Below are positions 35,644 to 46,814 of a stretch of DNA of 64,000 nucleotides, one piece after another; within the stretch, counting starts at the first letter, position 1; every line of letters begins with the position of its first letter. The DNA is taken from NCBI GenBank assembly GCA_032622095.1, contig CP136064.1, forward strand, positions 143,051,954-143,115,953. The letters run 5' to 3'. Below the pieces are notes generated by a model. That model was not told the origin of the DNA and made no database searches. It saw only the letters and a list, made by a program, of their open reading frames with translations. A program made the position numbers and the translations under genes. This DNA comes from Siphonodentalium dalli. Its lineage: Eukaryota; Mollusca; Scaphopoda; Gadilida; Siphonodentaliidae.

Positions 35644-36103
35644 AGGTACTCAATCCGTAAAGAGGGTCCCCATCTCAACAGATTCCAACAACAACAATCC
35701 GATCAGAGGGTCCTATATTACTATTTCTTTGGCTTTGGGGGTAAAAAATATTTGATTCGAATCGAGGAACCCATCAAACAAAGCTCAGAGTTATTAGATA
35801 TTGATTTTTGAAATTTGTTATGTTCTCGAGATGACTGCCGTAATCTGCTCTGGATGTTTACTCCAAATCTATTCAAACAGACAAGGATGGATAACTCTAA
35901 AATCAAGTGGTAATTTTAACGCAATTTTGACTGAGTTCTGGGCCAGATAGTATTCCCGATAATGAAAAAATAATAGATTTCTAAAATCGATATCTAACAA
36001 ATCTGAGCTTTGATAGGTGACTTCCTCGACTCGAATCAAATATTTTTGACCCCCGAAGCCATTGAAATAGTAATTGAGAGGAGTTTTATCGGATTGAGTA
36101 CCT
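35644..36103. mobile_element. TTAA-flanked MITE, family GGTACTCAATCC, copy 1
   Basis: The 460-bp element starts AGGTACTCAATCCG and ends with its inverse CGGATTGAGTACCT, flanked by TTAA at 35640-35643 and 36104-36107. Inner arms are also partly complementary (ATTTGATTCGAATCGAGGAA / TTCCTCGACTCGAATCAAAT), so the whole can fold back. A second copy lies at 50027-50478. Confidence 0.85.
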
Positions 36104-37407
36104 TTAAATACAGGTAGGCTAACCCAAAGATGGAGTAAAATTCCAGCCCATTGAGGTCTATTTCTCAGCCTCGGGTAAGTTGAAAATTCACAGACACAAC
36201 GGAAGGATTCAAGCCGTCCACCAATCTTCGAAAGAAAAACGGTAATGAAACACCCAAGGATGGATACACTAAGAATGGATAGGTATCTAGTTGTAATTCA
36301 ATAAATAAAATAAAATAGTTGAGGTACGGTACAGTACTACTCTCGGGCTCCAAATAAACGTGCTGACCAGCTGGCAGACCCAAATGCAGGGGAGAATTCC
36401 CAGCAAATGTTTATAAAATAACAGTGAGGACGTGAAATTTTTATATTTTGTACATAACTCGGCAAGCTTTTTCTTCTCCGCAAGATTATATATATTTATT
36501 TTTTTTGACAAAAAGTGTCCGCCATGTTCTCGCAGCGAAACAACATTTTTTTTTACAGAAATTCCCTAAAGACAGTGCGTAATGAGGCCCCGATGTTTGA
36601 GTTTTTACATATTTAAAACATATCAAATTAAATGCTCCTTATGGAAATTTGAGCACATATTATTGGATAATTAACTAAGAACGCTCTTTATATCTGTTTC
36701 TCAGAAAATGAATTAACATCGTGGAAATTGAGACTTACCTCGTCATCAGTTGTGACACACCCCTTGCCTGTGAGAGCTCGTCACTGCGAACACTCCCATC
36801 TGATTGACGATTTGTTGACTTTCTTTTTGGTATAAGGCTATAACCTTCGATAACATAATTTGTCACCACCACGATTGTTCTTAATCAGTTCCATGATTGA
36901 AGATATGATTCCATGATAACTTTGCTAAGGTTATATAGCTGTCTAGAGTTCACTCACTAGAATTCATACTGTGATCATAATTGTCACAACATTGTTTCAA
37001 CTGCGTTGATGTCCCACACTATCGTCAAAACACTCTTTCATGTTTGTCAGAACACGCTTTCGTGTCTGTCAAAACATTACATCGGCTGAGTTGACATCGC
37101 TTGAGATGGCCTCACTGACCAGGCTTCACTGATCAGTCAAAACATTCTTTGATGTCTGCATTTTATTAGCAGGGTGGGGAAATTTCCGGTGGGTAAATGT
37201 CCGGGTGGGGCGCTTCCCAACTATAAAATAACATTTTATTACACTTTCAATGATCCATATATTTTATAAAACCTCTAAAATAAAATTGTCGGATTATGTC
37301 ATTATTGAGTGTTTGATTGAGATAATTAAAACGAAAATATCTTGTGCCTAAAAGGAACCCCACACTGGCACAGTAAAAGATGTGTATTCCGGTAAGCACG
37401 CGAACAT

Positions 37408-37725
37408 GACTGATTCGTCGGCAAAGATCAATGTAATCGTTTTCAATGCAGTAGGCCCTAGTATGTACAGCTGGTCATTTGACAACTGTCCGAAAGTTTT
37501 CATAAAACTTCACAATTGAGTCTATTAAGTTGCCGTCATTTGAATGCGGGGAAATTTATATAGGTCAATAATTTTCCGTAAAGAAATATTACCCTTCGCG
37601 AACGGGAAGTCAGGTAGCGATTATACAAATAAACTGATAAAGTATGACGCATTCATTTATAAACACAATTAAATTCTTTCTCGGTATGGGTAAATACATG
37701 TCTAATTACGGATTGAGACCTAGGC
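37408..37725. repeat. Direct repeat, copy 2 of local duplication
   Basis: This is the second copy of the 35240-35553 segment, sharing GATCAATGTAATCGTTTTCA, GACAACTGTCCGAAAGTTTT and GAGTCTATTAAGTTGCCGT. Confidence 0.75.
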
Positions 37726-37879
37726 CTATCGGACTAGGCTATGATAGTAAGTTATTTCTCTCAAACAATATTTTGCGTGTATAACTATAGATAAACTACA
37801 GTGCATGGATAAATATGTATATTATGCTCAGCGCGATAGTCATTCGAATTGACTTTATAAGCATAGATTTCAAGGTTAT

Positions 37880-38165
37880 ATGCACGAGTATCGGTTCCAT
37901 CGGTCATTCTATCGGTTCCATCGGTTATTCATCTGTTCCATCGGTTATTCATCGGCGACTGATACGACGACGTTACAGCGACGTCGCCAAAACACGACTG
38001 ACACCTGTATTTTCGCGAAGTCGCTGTAACGTCGCTGTAACGTCGTCGTATCAGTCGCCGATGAATAACCGATGGAACCGATAGAATGACAGATGAAACG
38101 ACCGATGGAAGTGATAGAATGACCGATGGAACAGATAGAATGACCGATGGAACCGATAGAATGAC
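37880..38165. repeat. Palindromic array of ATCGGTTCCATCGG units
   Basis: Units of about 21 bp (TATCGGTTCCATCGGTCATTC and variants) run in one sense at 37888-37950 and in the inverse sense at 38060-38165. Between them a 34-bp inverted repeat (CATCGGCGACTGATACGACG at 37949; its inverse ending at 38064) can form a long stem. This forms the inner part of the right end of the ACCGAT element. Confidence 0.8.
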
Positions 38166-38375
38166 CGATGATTTTATTACAATCGGTCGGTATCGGTTAT
38201 CGGTCGGTATCGGTTTTTGCATTTCGCGACGGTCCCTTACAGAAGCAGCGGTAAACATTTTTCATGAATGAACATTATTTTGGCATCCCATAAATGTTGT
38301 GGTCCATGGAAACTAGTAACATATTCATAACTCTTAAAGGGACCATATCCATGGACAACTAATGTGTGAACTTAC

Positions 38376-38507
38376 AGCTTTGTAGATAGAGGAGGTAGCA
38401 CCAAGGAGATTCTCCAGCTTCTTGAGAGGGGAGTAAGACTTCTGCATTTTATTCAGATATTCTGTGATCGCTTCCATAGAGATGCCCTGATGCGGCACCA
38501 GTCCTAC
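38376..38507 (-). CDS. RIN: RIN family exon: RIN-homology helices
   Basis: This 132-bp exon (44 codons, phase 0 both sides) lies between a CATAG acceptor and a GTAAGT donor. It reads VGLVPHQGISMEAITEYLNK, then MQKSYSPLKKLENLLGATSS and IYKA. The YSPLKKL..LL...S.IY pattern corresponds to the helical bundle that precedes the VPS9 core in RIN proteins. It joins cleanly to the exon at 39166 and to the short exon at 27443. The donor lies only about 140 bp from the right end of the ACCGAT element, which therefore fills most of the following 10.9-kb intron together with other repeats. Confidence 0.92.
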
Positions 38508-39165
38508 CTATGAATGGAAGGTGTCAAGTATATTAATACATGAAAAGCATGAAATGTGGATAACTAATTTCGCATTAGTGAGACATAATTTAAATAATTA
38601 TAGATGTGTTCTCTTAATTATTTGATAACTGACTCACTGATTGGTGGTAGTTACTTCCCAATAATTCATTTATTTGTTTGTTGAAATTAGCTGAACATCT
38701 CAAAAGGGATTTCTGTCCCTGTTAACCTTTTGGCGGGTAGAACAACATTTATGTTGTTTTATTGTTGGCGGATGGTACAGTGTAATAACTTCGAAAACTC
38801 AATTCCTAAAAGGAAACTTTTCATTGATATAATGTGGATAGATATTAATTTTATTATTTACATTGATCTGTGCTTTTAATAATGTTGTTTGTGTGAATTA
38901 TTTGTTACAATAGGTGATTGTTACAATATTACTTCAGTTTATTTGCAATAATATATTCACCCATGGATATATGACATACTATGCAGTCAAAGGGTAAACT
39001 GCTTATATAATCTGAATGTCCCTATAAACTTAAAATAAAACTAAATCCATTTTACACTCTCATAACTAAATGATAGAATTAATGCTTTAATCAAAGGGTT
39101 AAATTTAACATTCATTTTTCAAACAAGGTGAAAATTTGACATAAAATGAATCAGTAGTGATATAC

Positions 39166-39241
39166 CTTCACTCCAAGCTCTTGGGCTGATTTGCATTGTG
39201 AACACTTTATGTTTGTTGAAAGTGTTTTCAAGTTACCATTC
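39166..39241 (-). CDS. RIN: RIN family exon: RIN-homology segment
   Basis: The 76-bp exon follows TTTTCAG and precedes a GTATAT donor. Its first base completes a Lys codon; then it reads NGNLKTLSTNIKCSQCKSAQ and ELGVK. RIN proteins have a comparable 'G.L..L..NI...R.KS..ELG.K' stretch before the helical segment above. Phase is 2 in and 0 out, matching both neighbours. Confidence 0.9.
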
Positions 39242-39910
39242 CTGAAAATAACCAACACAAAATGTTAGGTTAAAAGTTGTGCTAGTTTATTGAGGTTACC
39301 AATATATATTTACATACCCCTAATATCTCTTCCGATTTCCCCATAGCGTTACGGTAGACGCGCCCCCTTATTCAATGCGCTCATAAACCTATGAACGTAA
39401 CGTGACGTTACTTCCAATGTCGTTCATAGGTTTATGAACACATTGGTCCCGGAAATCACCGGGGATTGTCGGACATTACCGACTGCTTGAGTATCTAGTC
39501 AGCCAATACGCCAAGGATTTGATAGCAAACAATATGTAATCGAGGTTCGAAAGATCACGATTGGATGGCTAGTGGTATCTAATCGCGAGCACGGGTGGCA
39601 CGAGATGTTCGATTGACTATCATAATGTTGGTTATCATATAATCCCATATCCCATAATATGTCACATATAGCGAATTATCGAAATATGACATACAACGAA
39701 AAAGCGAAATATGAAAATACAGCGAAATAGTACGAAAAATCGAAATAGGAAAATACAACGAATAGTGAAATAGGGCGAAATATAGAGTGAAATATAGAAA
39801 TAGGAATTATTTTTATAAACGAAATAACGGAGATATTTGAAAAAGTGTTTTTGACGAAATAACGGACATATTTGGAGAAGTCTTTTAAAGAGCGTAAGTA
39901 TATAAATATA

Positions 39911-40060
39911 AATAATAAACGGCGGATTCAACGTGGTCATGGGTTTTGATCGCGATAAAAAATCAGCAAACTCCGCATGAACCCCTTCGGGGTTCATGCA
40001 GTTTGCTGAATTTTTCTCGCGGTCAAAATCCCATGACCACATTGAAACCGCCGTTCATTT
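39911..40060. repeat. Long perfect-type hairpin (foldback MITE)
   Basis: About 70 bp from 39911 (AAACGGCGG...) pairs with the inverse ending at 40060, folding around CCCC-TTC-GGGG at 39982-39992. Only a few mismatches are seen. Upstream (39665-39900) is a degenerate GAAATA/CGAAATA-rich stretch. It resembles a compact foldback element in the intron between two RIN exons. Confidence 0.85.
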
Positions 40061-40310
40061 CTTATTTGAAACCGACTAAATCTTTACATGCCTAGCAATA
40101 TTATTTTTTCAATCATGAACATTAGCATGAACAGTTTGTATTGCTCTTGAAAAATATCAACATGTCCTTTTAAACTAATTTTTATGATACTGCAACTAAT
40201 TATTTTTGAACCCAGACCTGATTTCATTCAGAGTTATATAAATAAATAACAGGGGCTAGATATTGGTATTATTTTGGACAGTCCTTGCAATACATTGGTT
40301 TTGTACTCAC

Positions 40311-40426
40311 TTAGTATGTTCCTGCACCAACAGCGTATAGATGTGGTGTTTGAGTGGACGAAGCACACACACATGGAGAGCACCCTCTATGATGGCATCC
40401 ATGTTCAGAAACTCACTGTCACCAAG
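40311..40426 (-). CDS. RIN: RIN family exon: RIN-homology segment
   Basis: The 116-bp exon lies between a TTTCCAG acceptor and a GTGAGT donor. It reads LGDSEFLNMDAIIEGALHVC, then VLRPLKHHIYTLLVQEHT and two bases of the following Lys. The 'LH.CVL.PL..HIY..L' pattern is characteristic of RIN proteins just upstream of the VPS9 module. Phase is 0 in, 2 out. Confidence 0.93.
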
Positions 40427-40720
40427 CTGGAAATAAACAGATGCTAAATGCATATCAACTTCTTGAGGAGTGAAAACACAGTTGACTTACAATGATATGA
40501 TGTGAAAATAATGTAGGAAAATTGAACTGAAACTTTAACAATAAACAATAAAGTTCTATGTAGAAATAGAATTATTCACAGTATGGTCTTCTTTGGTTCA
40601 ATCATTAAGTTACATTAACTCCAATTATATTCTCCTGAGCCCAAATCGAGAAAGAATAAAAATCACTCTAGTTCTAGCTAGTTGCTATGAGAAACATTTT
40701 ATCAGGTTATCTGAACTTAA

Positions 40721-40953
40721 CCCTTTGAGTGCCAGGTCCGATTTTTGTATCAACCCATATACCCTGTGCCAATGAATTCTCTTATATATGCGAGTCGACC
40801 ATAGGTCGCCTCGCATATATAAGAGAATGCAATGGCCTAAGAATTTTTTTTTTTTTTTTTTTTTTTACAATTTTAATATATTTTATTATATTCTTTAACA
40901 GACTTATTGTGTAGGTTTAGGGGCGATAATATCGGCCTCTGGCACTCAAAGGG
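40721..40953. mobile_element. 233-bp piggyBac-type MITE
   Basis: TTAA flanks both ends (40717-40720, 40954-40957). The inverted ends are a perfect 15-bp CCCTTTGAGTGCCAG. Inside are an inverted CTTATATATGCGAG pair, a run of about 21 T, and GGCCGATATTATCGCCCC sequence shared with the element at 32937-34123. It has no coding capacity. Confidence 0.9.
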
Positions 40954-40959
40954 TTAAGA

Positions 40960-42035
40960 AGGAAAGTCAAAAAGTTACAGTAAAGGGCTTCTATTGTGCA
41001 GATGAAATTATTTTCATTGCAAAAATTTCACCAATAAATGTGGGCTGCGGGTGCGCCGGTGGATTCAAATTTGAAATCCAGCAGCCATGTTTTATAATGA
41101 ATTTATTTCGAAAATAATCGATGGCTCCCATCTAGAGGTCACCCCGAAGATACGTATGCAGTTTGGTGACAATCAGGTGAGGATTATGGCCTGTAGGGTG
41201 TGCCAAAGGATTTAGTAATACAGAGTAAAATCAAAAGATGGCATCAATGTTTTTCAATTTTTTTTTGAAAAATTGATGGCTCCCATCTAGAAGTCACCCC
41301 GTAGATCCATATACAGTTTGGTAATGATAGGATGAGGAAAGTGATCTGTAGGGTGTGCCACAGGATTTAGTCATGAAAAGAGTAAAATCCGAGATGGCCA
41401 CCATGCAGTGGCCATGTTTTTCAACAAAATACTGTTCAAATTCAATGGTTCCCATCTAGGTGATCCTAAATATGCCCGCAAATTTAAAAAAAAAATCCAA
41501 CAAATGCAGCCTGTAGGCTGTGCCGATGAATTCCAAATTTAATCAAAGATGGCTCTAGCCAAATTTTGGAAAAAAATTGATGGCTCCCATCTGGAGGTCA
41601 CCTTTCATCCATATGAAGTTTGCTGGCGATCAGATGAGGGATATGATCTGTAGGGTGTGACAAAGGATTCAAAATGGCTGCTGGCAGCCATGTTTTTCAT
41701 AAGAAATTGCTATAATTCGATAGCTCCCATCTAGAGGTGATCCTAAACATGCCTGTAAATGTTCAAAACATTTCTGCAATAAATGCGGGCTGCAGGGTGT
41801 GCTGATGGATTCAAATTTGAAATCCAAAATGGGTGGTGGCGGCCATGGTTTTTAATGAATTTTGAAATAAATTGATACAGTAGCTCCCATCTAGAGTTCA
41901 CCCCGAAGATCCACATGAGTTTGGTGATGATCGTATGAGACATGCAGCCTGTGGGGTGAGCCAAAGAAAATTGTTGATGGATGGACGATGGACGACAACC
42001 CATGGCAATAGCTCAAGCTTGTCAATTTGAGCTAA
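40960..42035 (+). mobile_element. HINE/pearl-like element, GGCTCCCATCTAGAGG family, copy 1
   Basis: Five to six diverged core units of about 180 bp share GGCTCCCATCTAGAGGTCAC, GATCCATATG.AGTTTGGTGA and GATCTGTAGGGTGTGCCA. They are followed by a GATGGACGATGGACGAC stretch and a terminal hairpin TAGCTCAA...TTGAGCTA ending CTAA (42032-42035). The layout equals that of the element at 29770-30650 with a different core, so it is another rolling-circle-type non-autonomous element. It ends only about 50 bp from a RIN exon donor. Confidence 0.72.
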
Positions 42036-42088
42036 AAATTCATGCAAGGTTTCACTATGAAGAAATATAGTCAGCAAAATGAACATAC

Positions 42089-42178
42089 CATGTTACGTTC
42101 TTTTTCTATAATGTCCTCGAGTTGTCCCTCTCCATGTTTGAGAAGATAATTTTTTATGCCATTCATGAATTGCCGTAC
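42089..42178 (-). CDS. RIN: RIN family exon: RIN-homology segment
   Basis: The 90-bp exon (30 codons, phase 0 both sides) lies between a TTACAG acceptor and a GTATGT donor. It reads VRQFMNGIKNYLLKHGEGQL then EDIIEKERNM. 'MRN|VRQFMNGIKNYL' across the junction with the 58312 exon is a strong RIN signature. The intron upstream is about 16 kb and contains the 12.7-kb inverted-repeat element. Confidence 0.94.
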
Positions 42179-42525
42179 CTGTAACATGAGGAAACAAATA
42201 GTATAAAACATGAATTACCGGTAAAGGTCTAACAATGGTGAACATATATTGTTTGACAAAACATCATGGAACATTTGAAAATAAGGGTAGTAACTATGAC
42301 AAAAAGAGTTAAATCACCTCAACAAATGTTTGCCTTCTTCAATATGTGTGGTAAGAGCTTCATCTCTCTCTATTAATATCTACAGGAGTTGATTACTTCA
42401 TGGCAGTACCCAAAACTTAATATTCAATAAAACAGTTTCTGAGTCCTATTTAAAAGATTTCTAATTTAGGTTTTTTTTTCTAAAAGGGAGTAAATTTACT
42501 AAATAACAAGGAGTACGCATCTAAG

Positions 42526-43080
42526 ATGCTATGTCGAGTTTATTGGCAGTCGAAAAAAACTTCTGCCAATAACTTGACAATAAGGCCCACACAAGGCCCA
42601 AAAAGTCGGACAAACCTGGTTTTCGAACTCGTCCAAGATATTGTTGCAAGAGACTCATATATCAAATATGGTTTGAATCAGTTAATAGAGTTATCACGAT
42701 ATCGGTGAAAAAAATGCTAAAATAGACAAACTAAGGCCCATAACTCCGGGGAAAAAATTCGGACAAACCTGGTTTTCGAACTCGTCCAAGATATTGTTGC
42801 AAGAGACTCATATATCAAATATGGTTGTAATCAGTTAATATTTGATTGAGTTATCGCGCTAACAGGTGATAAAATTGCAAAAAAGTCATCAAAGATGGAT
42901 AACTCTTGTCAAAAAGTTCGGACGTGACCCATTTTCTACAGGCAGTAAATAGTCTTTGTCTTTGTCTTTGAATCCATTCACAAATGTCAAAGTTATAAGG
43001 CATTCTTTAGGTCCGCCCGCCCGCCCGCCAACCGTCCCTCGTCAAACCATAAGTCGAGTTTTTGAAAAAACTCGACTAAA
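42526..43080 (+). mobile_element. HINE/pearl-like element with both terminal hairpins
   Basis: The left end has GTCGAGTTTATTGGCAG... folding with CTGCCAATAACTTGAC (42534-42582). Two core units (from 42608 and about 42768) share GACAAACCTGGTTTTCGAAC and GTTGCAAGAGACTCATATAT. A GCCC microsatellite (43013-43028) and a terminal hairpin AGTCGAGTTTTT...AAAAACTCGACT then lead to CTAA (ending at 43079). This is the most complete rolling-circle-type copy in the window. Confidence 0.72.
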
Positions 43081-45255
43081 AATCATTCTGTCAGTTATCA
43101 GTATATTATATGACGTACATCTTCACTAGATCACAATCAGCAATTGATGGTATCATTTCTCTACATTCAAACTATAGGAGTCGACTATGGCATGAAGGTA
43201 CTCAAAAGCATATGCACACAGACAATCAAACAAAGACCATTTATACGTCCCCTATCGGGATGTCAGGTACTATCAACATGTTGACTGTCAATATCCCTAT
43301 AGTGTATCAATTCAACGGTGCCAAGTGGAGATTAAGTAATGGAAAGGCAGATCACACCATCTTACCAGCCTCAGACCACAAAAATAGAGCATGTATTGGC
43401 TTGGATCACATAAAAACATGCCACATTGTTCTCCTTTCATTCGAGATTCATGTTGGACATGCTAAACCGCTGATTAATTTGACCTTCTGGATTAGCATAT
43501 ACTGGTTCAGACTAGGAAATAGCTTTTTATCAGCATGGTGGAATATCATATACCACATGCGTGGATTGGATGGGTGGTGCTGGTCGACAACGGCTGTTTA
43601 TTTCATGTAGTGTCGATGTGGCAGATGCATTGTGTTGTAATAAAAACAATGCAAAATGACGGTTGTACCAATCTCTAACCACATTTTATTTTTCATCTGA
43701 AACTGTTCAAGCCTGTGGGTGGACTCCTTTGAATCAGTGGGTGTTGTTTCATATTGGATGGCACACTACCGGGAGCACATATCGAGTGCACCCGTATACA
43801 TTGTGTTATAGTTGATGGGCATTCTGGACTCCTCGACCTATGACCTCTTAGGCTTAGCTTTCTGGTATAATTAGAACACAATTTCGCAGATGATTATATC
43901 CAGGTCGGGGGAAGAATTGTGTCACCACTCTATAGCCGATGTTCTGCATAAAATAGTCCCGATTATTTGTATTGTTATTTGACGACTTATTTTTTATTTA
44001 ATAATTATGTATGGCTCATGTTCTTTGATCACCAAATATCCGGAAACATGGGCCAACCATACAATTTTAATGTCATTGATAGCACCGACTCATGGTGTAT
44101 GTTATTATGGTCTGACTTGACAACGGCATATTGTACCATTGTTGTCACATTGCAACAATTGTGCTGTTGGACGTGTATACAAAAGTCAATTTAGGCCATG
44201 CGGTAATTTCATATAGATATTTTATAGACTATTCTATATATAGTATTGTAATGCAAAACTTATATAATGCTTAATTTAACGTTAAATGTAAATGTTTCAC
44301 CCACGAATCTACAGAGTACAACTAAATTCAAAAGGTGCACTTGCTCTTGACCCAGCTAAAAATAACGTGATATTGTTTGAACCAAACATGGCATTGTATT
44401 AAAGCTGAGTCTGAAATTGGAACGGAATCTGACGAGTTTTGCCGATTGAGTCGATAGGGTCTCAATAACCTGAACTGAGATGAAAGTGGAATAACCAGGT
44501 TGTACGGTGGTGTCAATGCCGCTGCAGGGATGACATTAAATGCACATCAATCATAGATAGCACTATCACTTGCTTCTAGAGAGAGGCACATCAATGCTTG
44601 TTCAGAAAGTCAGCGCCCTAAGGAAACATTGTGTAATACTCGTGCGTTTAGTGCATGAAGTTTGCATCTCAGTCTCTCAATTCAAATTGGCTAACACCAA
44701 ACATACCACTGCAGCCAGAGGTGCGAGTTCTATATATATACATCACGGGTTATTTGTCGCATCTGGCTGACACTTCATTAATAATTAGGAAATTTCACCT
44801 TCAAGTCCCTAAAGATGTAGGATCCCAGTACCTATGGTACTAACAGAATGACCAGCACACCTGATGATGACCCGGTTAATAAATATTAGGTCAAAACAAT
44901 AAATGGAGCTGCAGGTTAAAGTGTGTAATATACAACTTTTGTGGTTTTGATTGATTGATTGTTTATTTGGCGATATAATGCAATCATATAATTATGTTTT
45001 AAAAATTATAATATAGGGAGAGTAGTACAGTATATCACCAGGGGATGTCATAATCTCGACGACCGTCTTCCTGAAAGTTAAAGTGAACATCCATAATCAT
45101 GGAAAAGAGATCTAGTCAGCCATTCATTATCGGGTGCCGATCAGCATTGTTTTAACCTGCTGTGTCAGACTTTTAGGTAGACAAGGACTTCTTTTAGATA
45201 CATCCATACAAGTGGATACAGTGAATTCAAAGTGCGCTAAAAAAAATTGGCATTG
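43081..45255. other. Intronic DNA without recognised features
   Basis: No gene or mobile element can be supported. A 166-codon open frame lies at 43110-43610 on plus but matches no family I know, and there is no promoter or splice context for it. TGATTGATTGAT at 44948 recalls the SINE tail but no SINE body is attached. Confidence 0.4.
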
Positions 45256-45769
45256 TAGTCCAGGCACATTAGGCGTGAATGGGGAAAAGTAAGGAAATAA
45301 ATCCCGGAATGCTGATTTTTTTTATATTATTTAGGCCATAACATCGCGGATGCGTCACGAAAAGTCCCATAAAATCGGAGTTGAGCTTTCGGAGTTAACC
45401 AATTTTTTTCATAAAAAAATAAAAACTTATATATTTTTCACAATCATAGGAATAATGGGATGTTATAACAATTTTCCAGCCGAAAAATATACCAAATGTA
45501 CTCAATATTGTTCAATACACAATTCTCGAACCAGAGATACATATTCAACGGGGGGATTTGAATGAATTTCGCAGATATGGATATAAAATAACATAATGAC
45601 CCCTAAAAATGACAATTCTTTCAGACAATCTGTATTATTCGATGTCAAATTTCTCGGGCTATTCATTACGTAGGCGCAAGCAATTTGTTTTAAAAACTGC
45701 ACAGATATCACTCCTCCAACATAATATGTGGGATTAGCAACTATACCTATGATAAGTGGTCAATACTTG

Positions 45770-46600
45770 TAAAAACATAACCCTACCCCCTAAACTGGCT
45801 CTCGTCACATTTTGCCCTTCCGCTAGTCCAAGTGCTTGTTGTAGAAAACACACCAACTGTGAAAAGGGCGATAAAAGCATGAAACTTGGCACATATGTTC
45901 CTTATACGCTACTGCTCATTTTCACATGTGGCGTCATTTGCAACAGGCCCTTCTTAGCAACGGTTGCTAGGCAACTACCCGGCATCGGATTAATGCATAT
46001 GACTGATATTATACGTGTTCTAACAAACTAAACTACGTCGTGTAGCATATTTATGGTGAACATATTTGTATTTCAGTTTTGACCTGACTGACAAATTGCC
46101 ATATTACTTACTTACAAGGGGAGACGGTTGCTAGGGACGCACACACAATCTAAAAATGCATATATGACTGATATTATGGTAGCTTTAACAAACTAAACTA
46201 CACCTAATAGCACTTTTGTGTTGAAAGCAATTAGTTGTTGTTAGTGTTGAGATGGCTGAAAAAAATACCATATAATTCTTACTTATATGAGTGGTAACTG
46301 TTGCTAGGGTCATACCCGAAATACAAACATGCACATATGACTGATATTATGGTAGTATTAACATTTTTATGGTGAAAACAATGGCTGAACAAAATACCAT
46401 ATAATTCTTACTTATATGAGTGGTAACTGTTGCCAGGGTCACACCCGAAATACAAACATGCACATATGACTGATATTATGGTAGTATTAACGTTTTTATG
46501 GTGAAAACAATTATAAATGTTGTTAGTGTGAGTCTAACCAGAATATGGGTACACTTATCCGTTGTGGTCCATCAGTTTAGATATCGGGAATTCAAAGTGA
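45770..46600. repeat. Layer A, left arm: ~180-bp tandem units
   Basis: Roughly four units share CATATGACTGATATTATGGT, TTTTTATGGTGAAAACAAT and TTGCTAGGGTCATACCCG. The outer edge has ATGAAACTTGGCACATATGT. It is an inverted relative of 56490-57420. Confidence 0.8.
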
Positions 46601-46814
46601 GAGTTGAAAAGTTGTTGCTTATATTTAATATGAGACATGGCCATAATAGTTATATAAGCCATAGACCCAGACAGCTAGTTATATAATGTAAGTCACAGAC
46701 CAACTCTACTATATATGAAGAACATAGCTAGGGTCAGCCACCAATATGTTAGCCATGGCCCTAGCCTACAATAGTTAGGTTAGGAACCCAGGCACATATA
46801 TGCGCGCACACCAA

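Larger units (their letters stand above)
31980..38237. mobile_element. 6.3-kb TIR element with ACCGAT subterminal arrays
   Basis: Left end AGGGACCGTAGCGAAATGCA and right end (inverted) AGGGACCGTCGCGAAATGCA match over 19 of 20 bases, and both then continue AAACCGATACCGACCGATAA. Inside each end the short motif ACCGAT recurs many times (31990-32155; 38056-38215 inverted), and near the right end the array folds into a hairpin. No transposase is found. Flanking octamers do not match. The AGGGACC end and length fit a non-autonomous or gutted hAT-type element, but the superfamily is unproven. Nested inside are a piggyBac-like element, a TTAA MITE and a local duplication; sequence at 34128-35239 and 36108-37407 shows nothing recognisable except 18 C at 34283-34300. 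Confidence 0.72.

Noticed and set aside
37815-38271. Open frames with SVPSVILSVPSVI and DRMTDGTDRMTDGT repeats.
   Set aside because: These are translations of the ATCGGTTCCATCGG palindromic array and not genes.
38722-39102. TTAACCTTTTGGCGGG ... CAAAGGGTTAA considered as another piggyBac MITE.
   Set aside because: Inner ends do not match each other beyond the CCYTTT motif; left as a possibility only.
43110-43610. 166-codon plus-strand open frame.
   Set aside because: No recognisable motif, no splice or promoter context, antisense within a RIN intron in AT-rich DNA; chance ORF is most likely.
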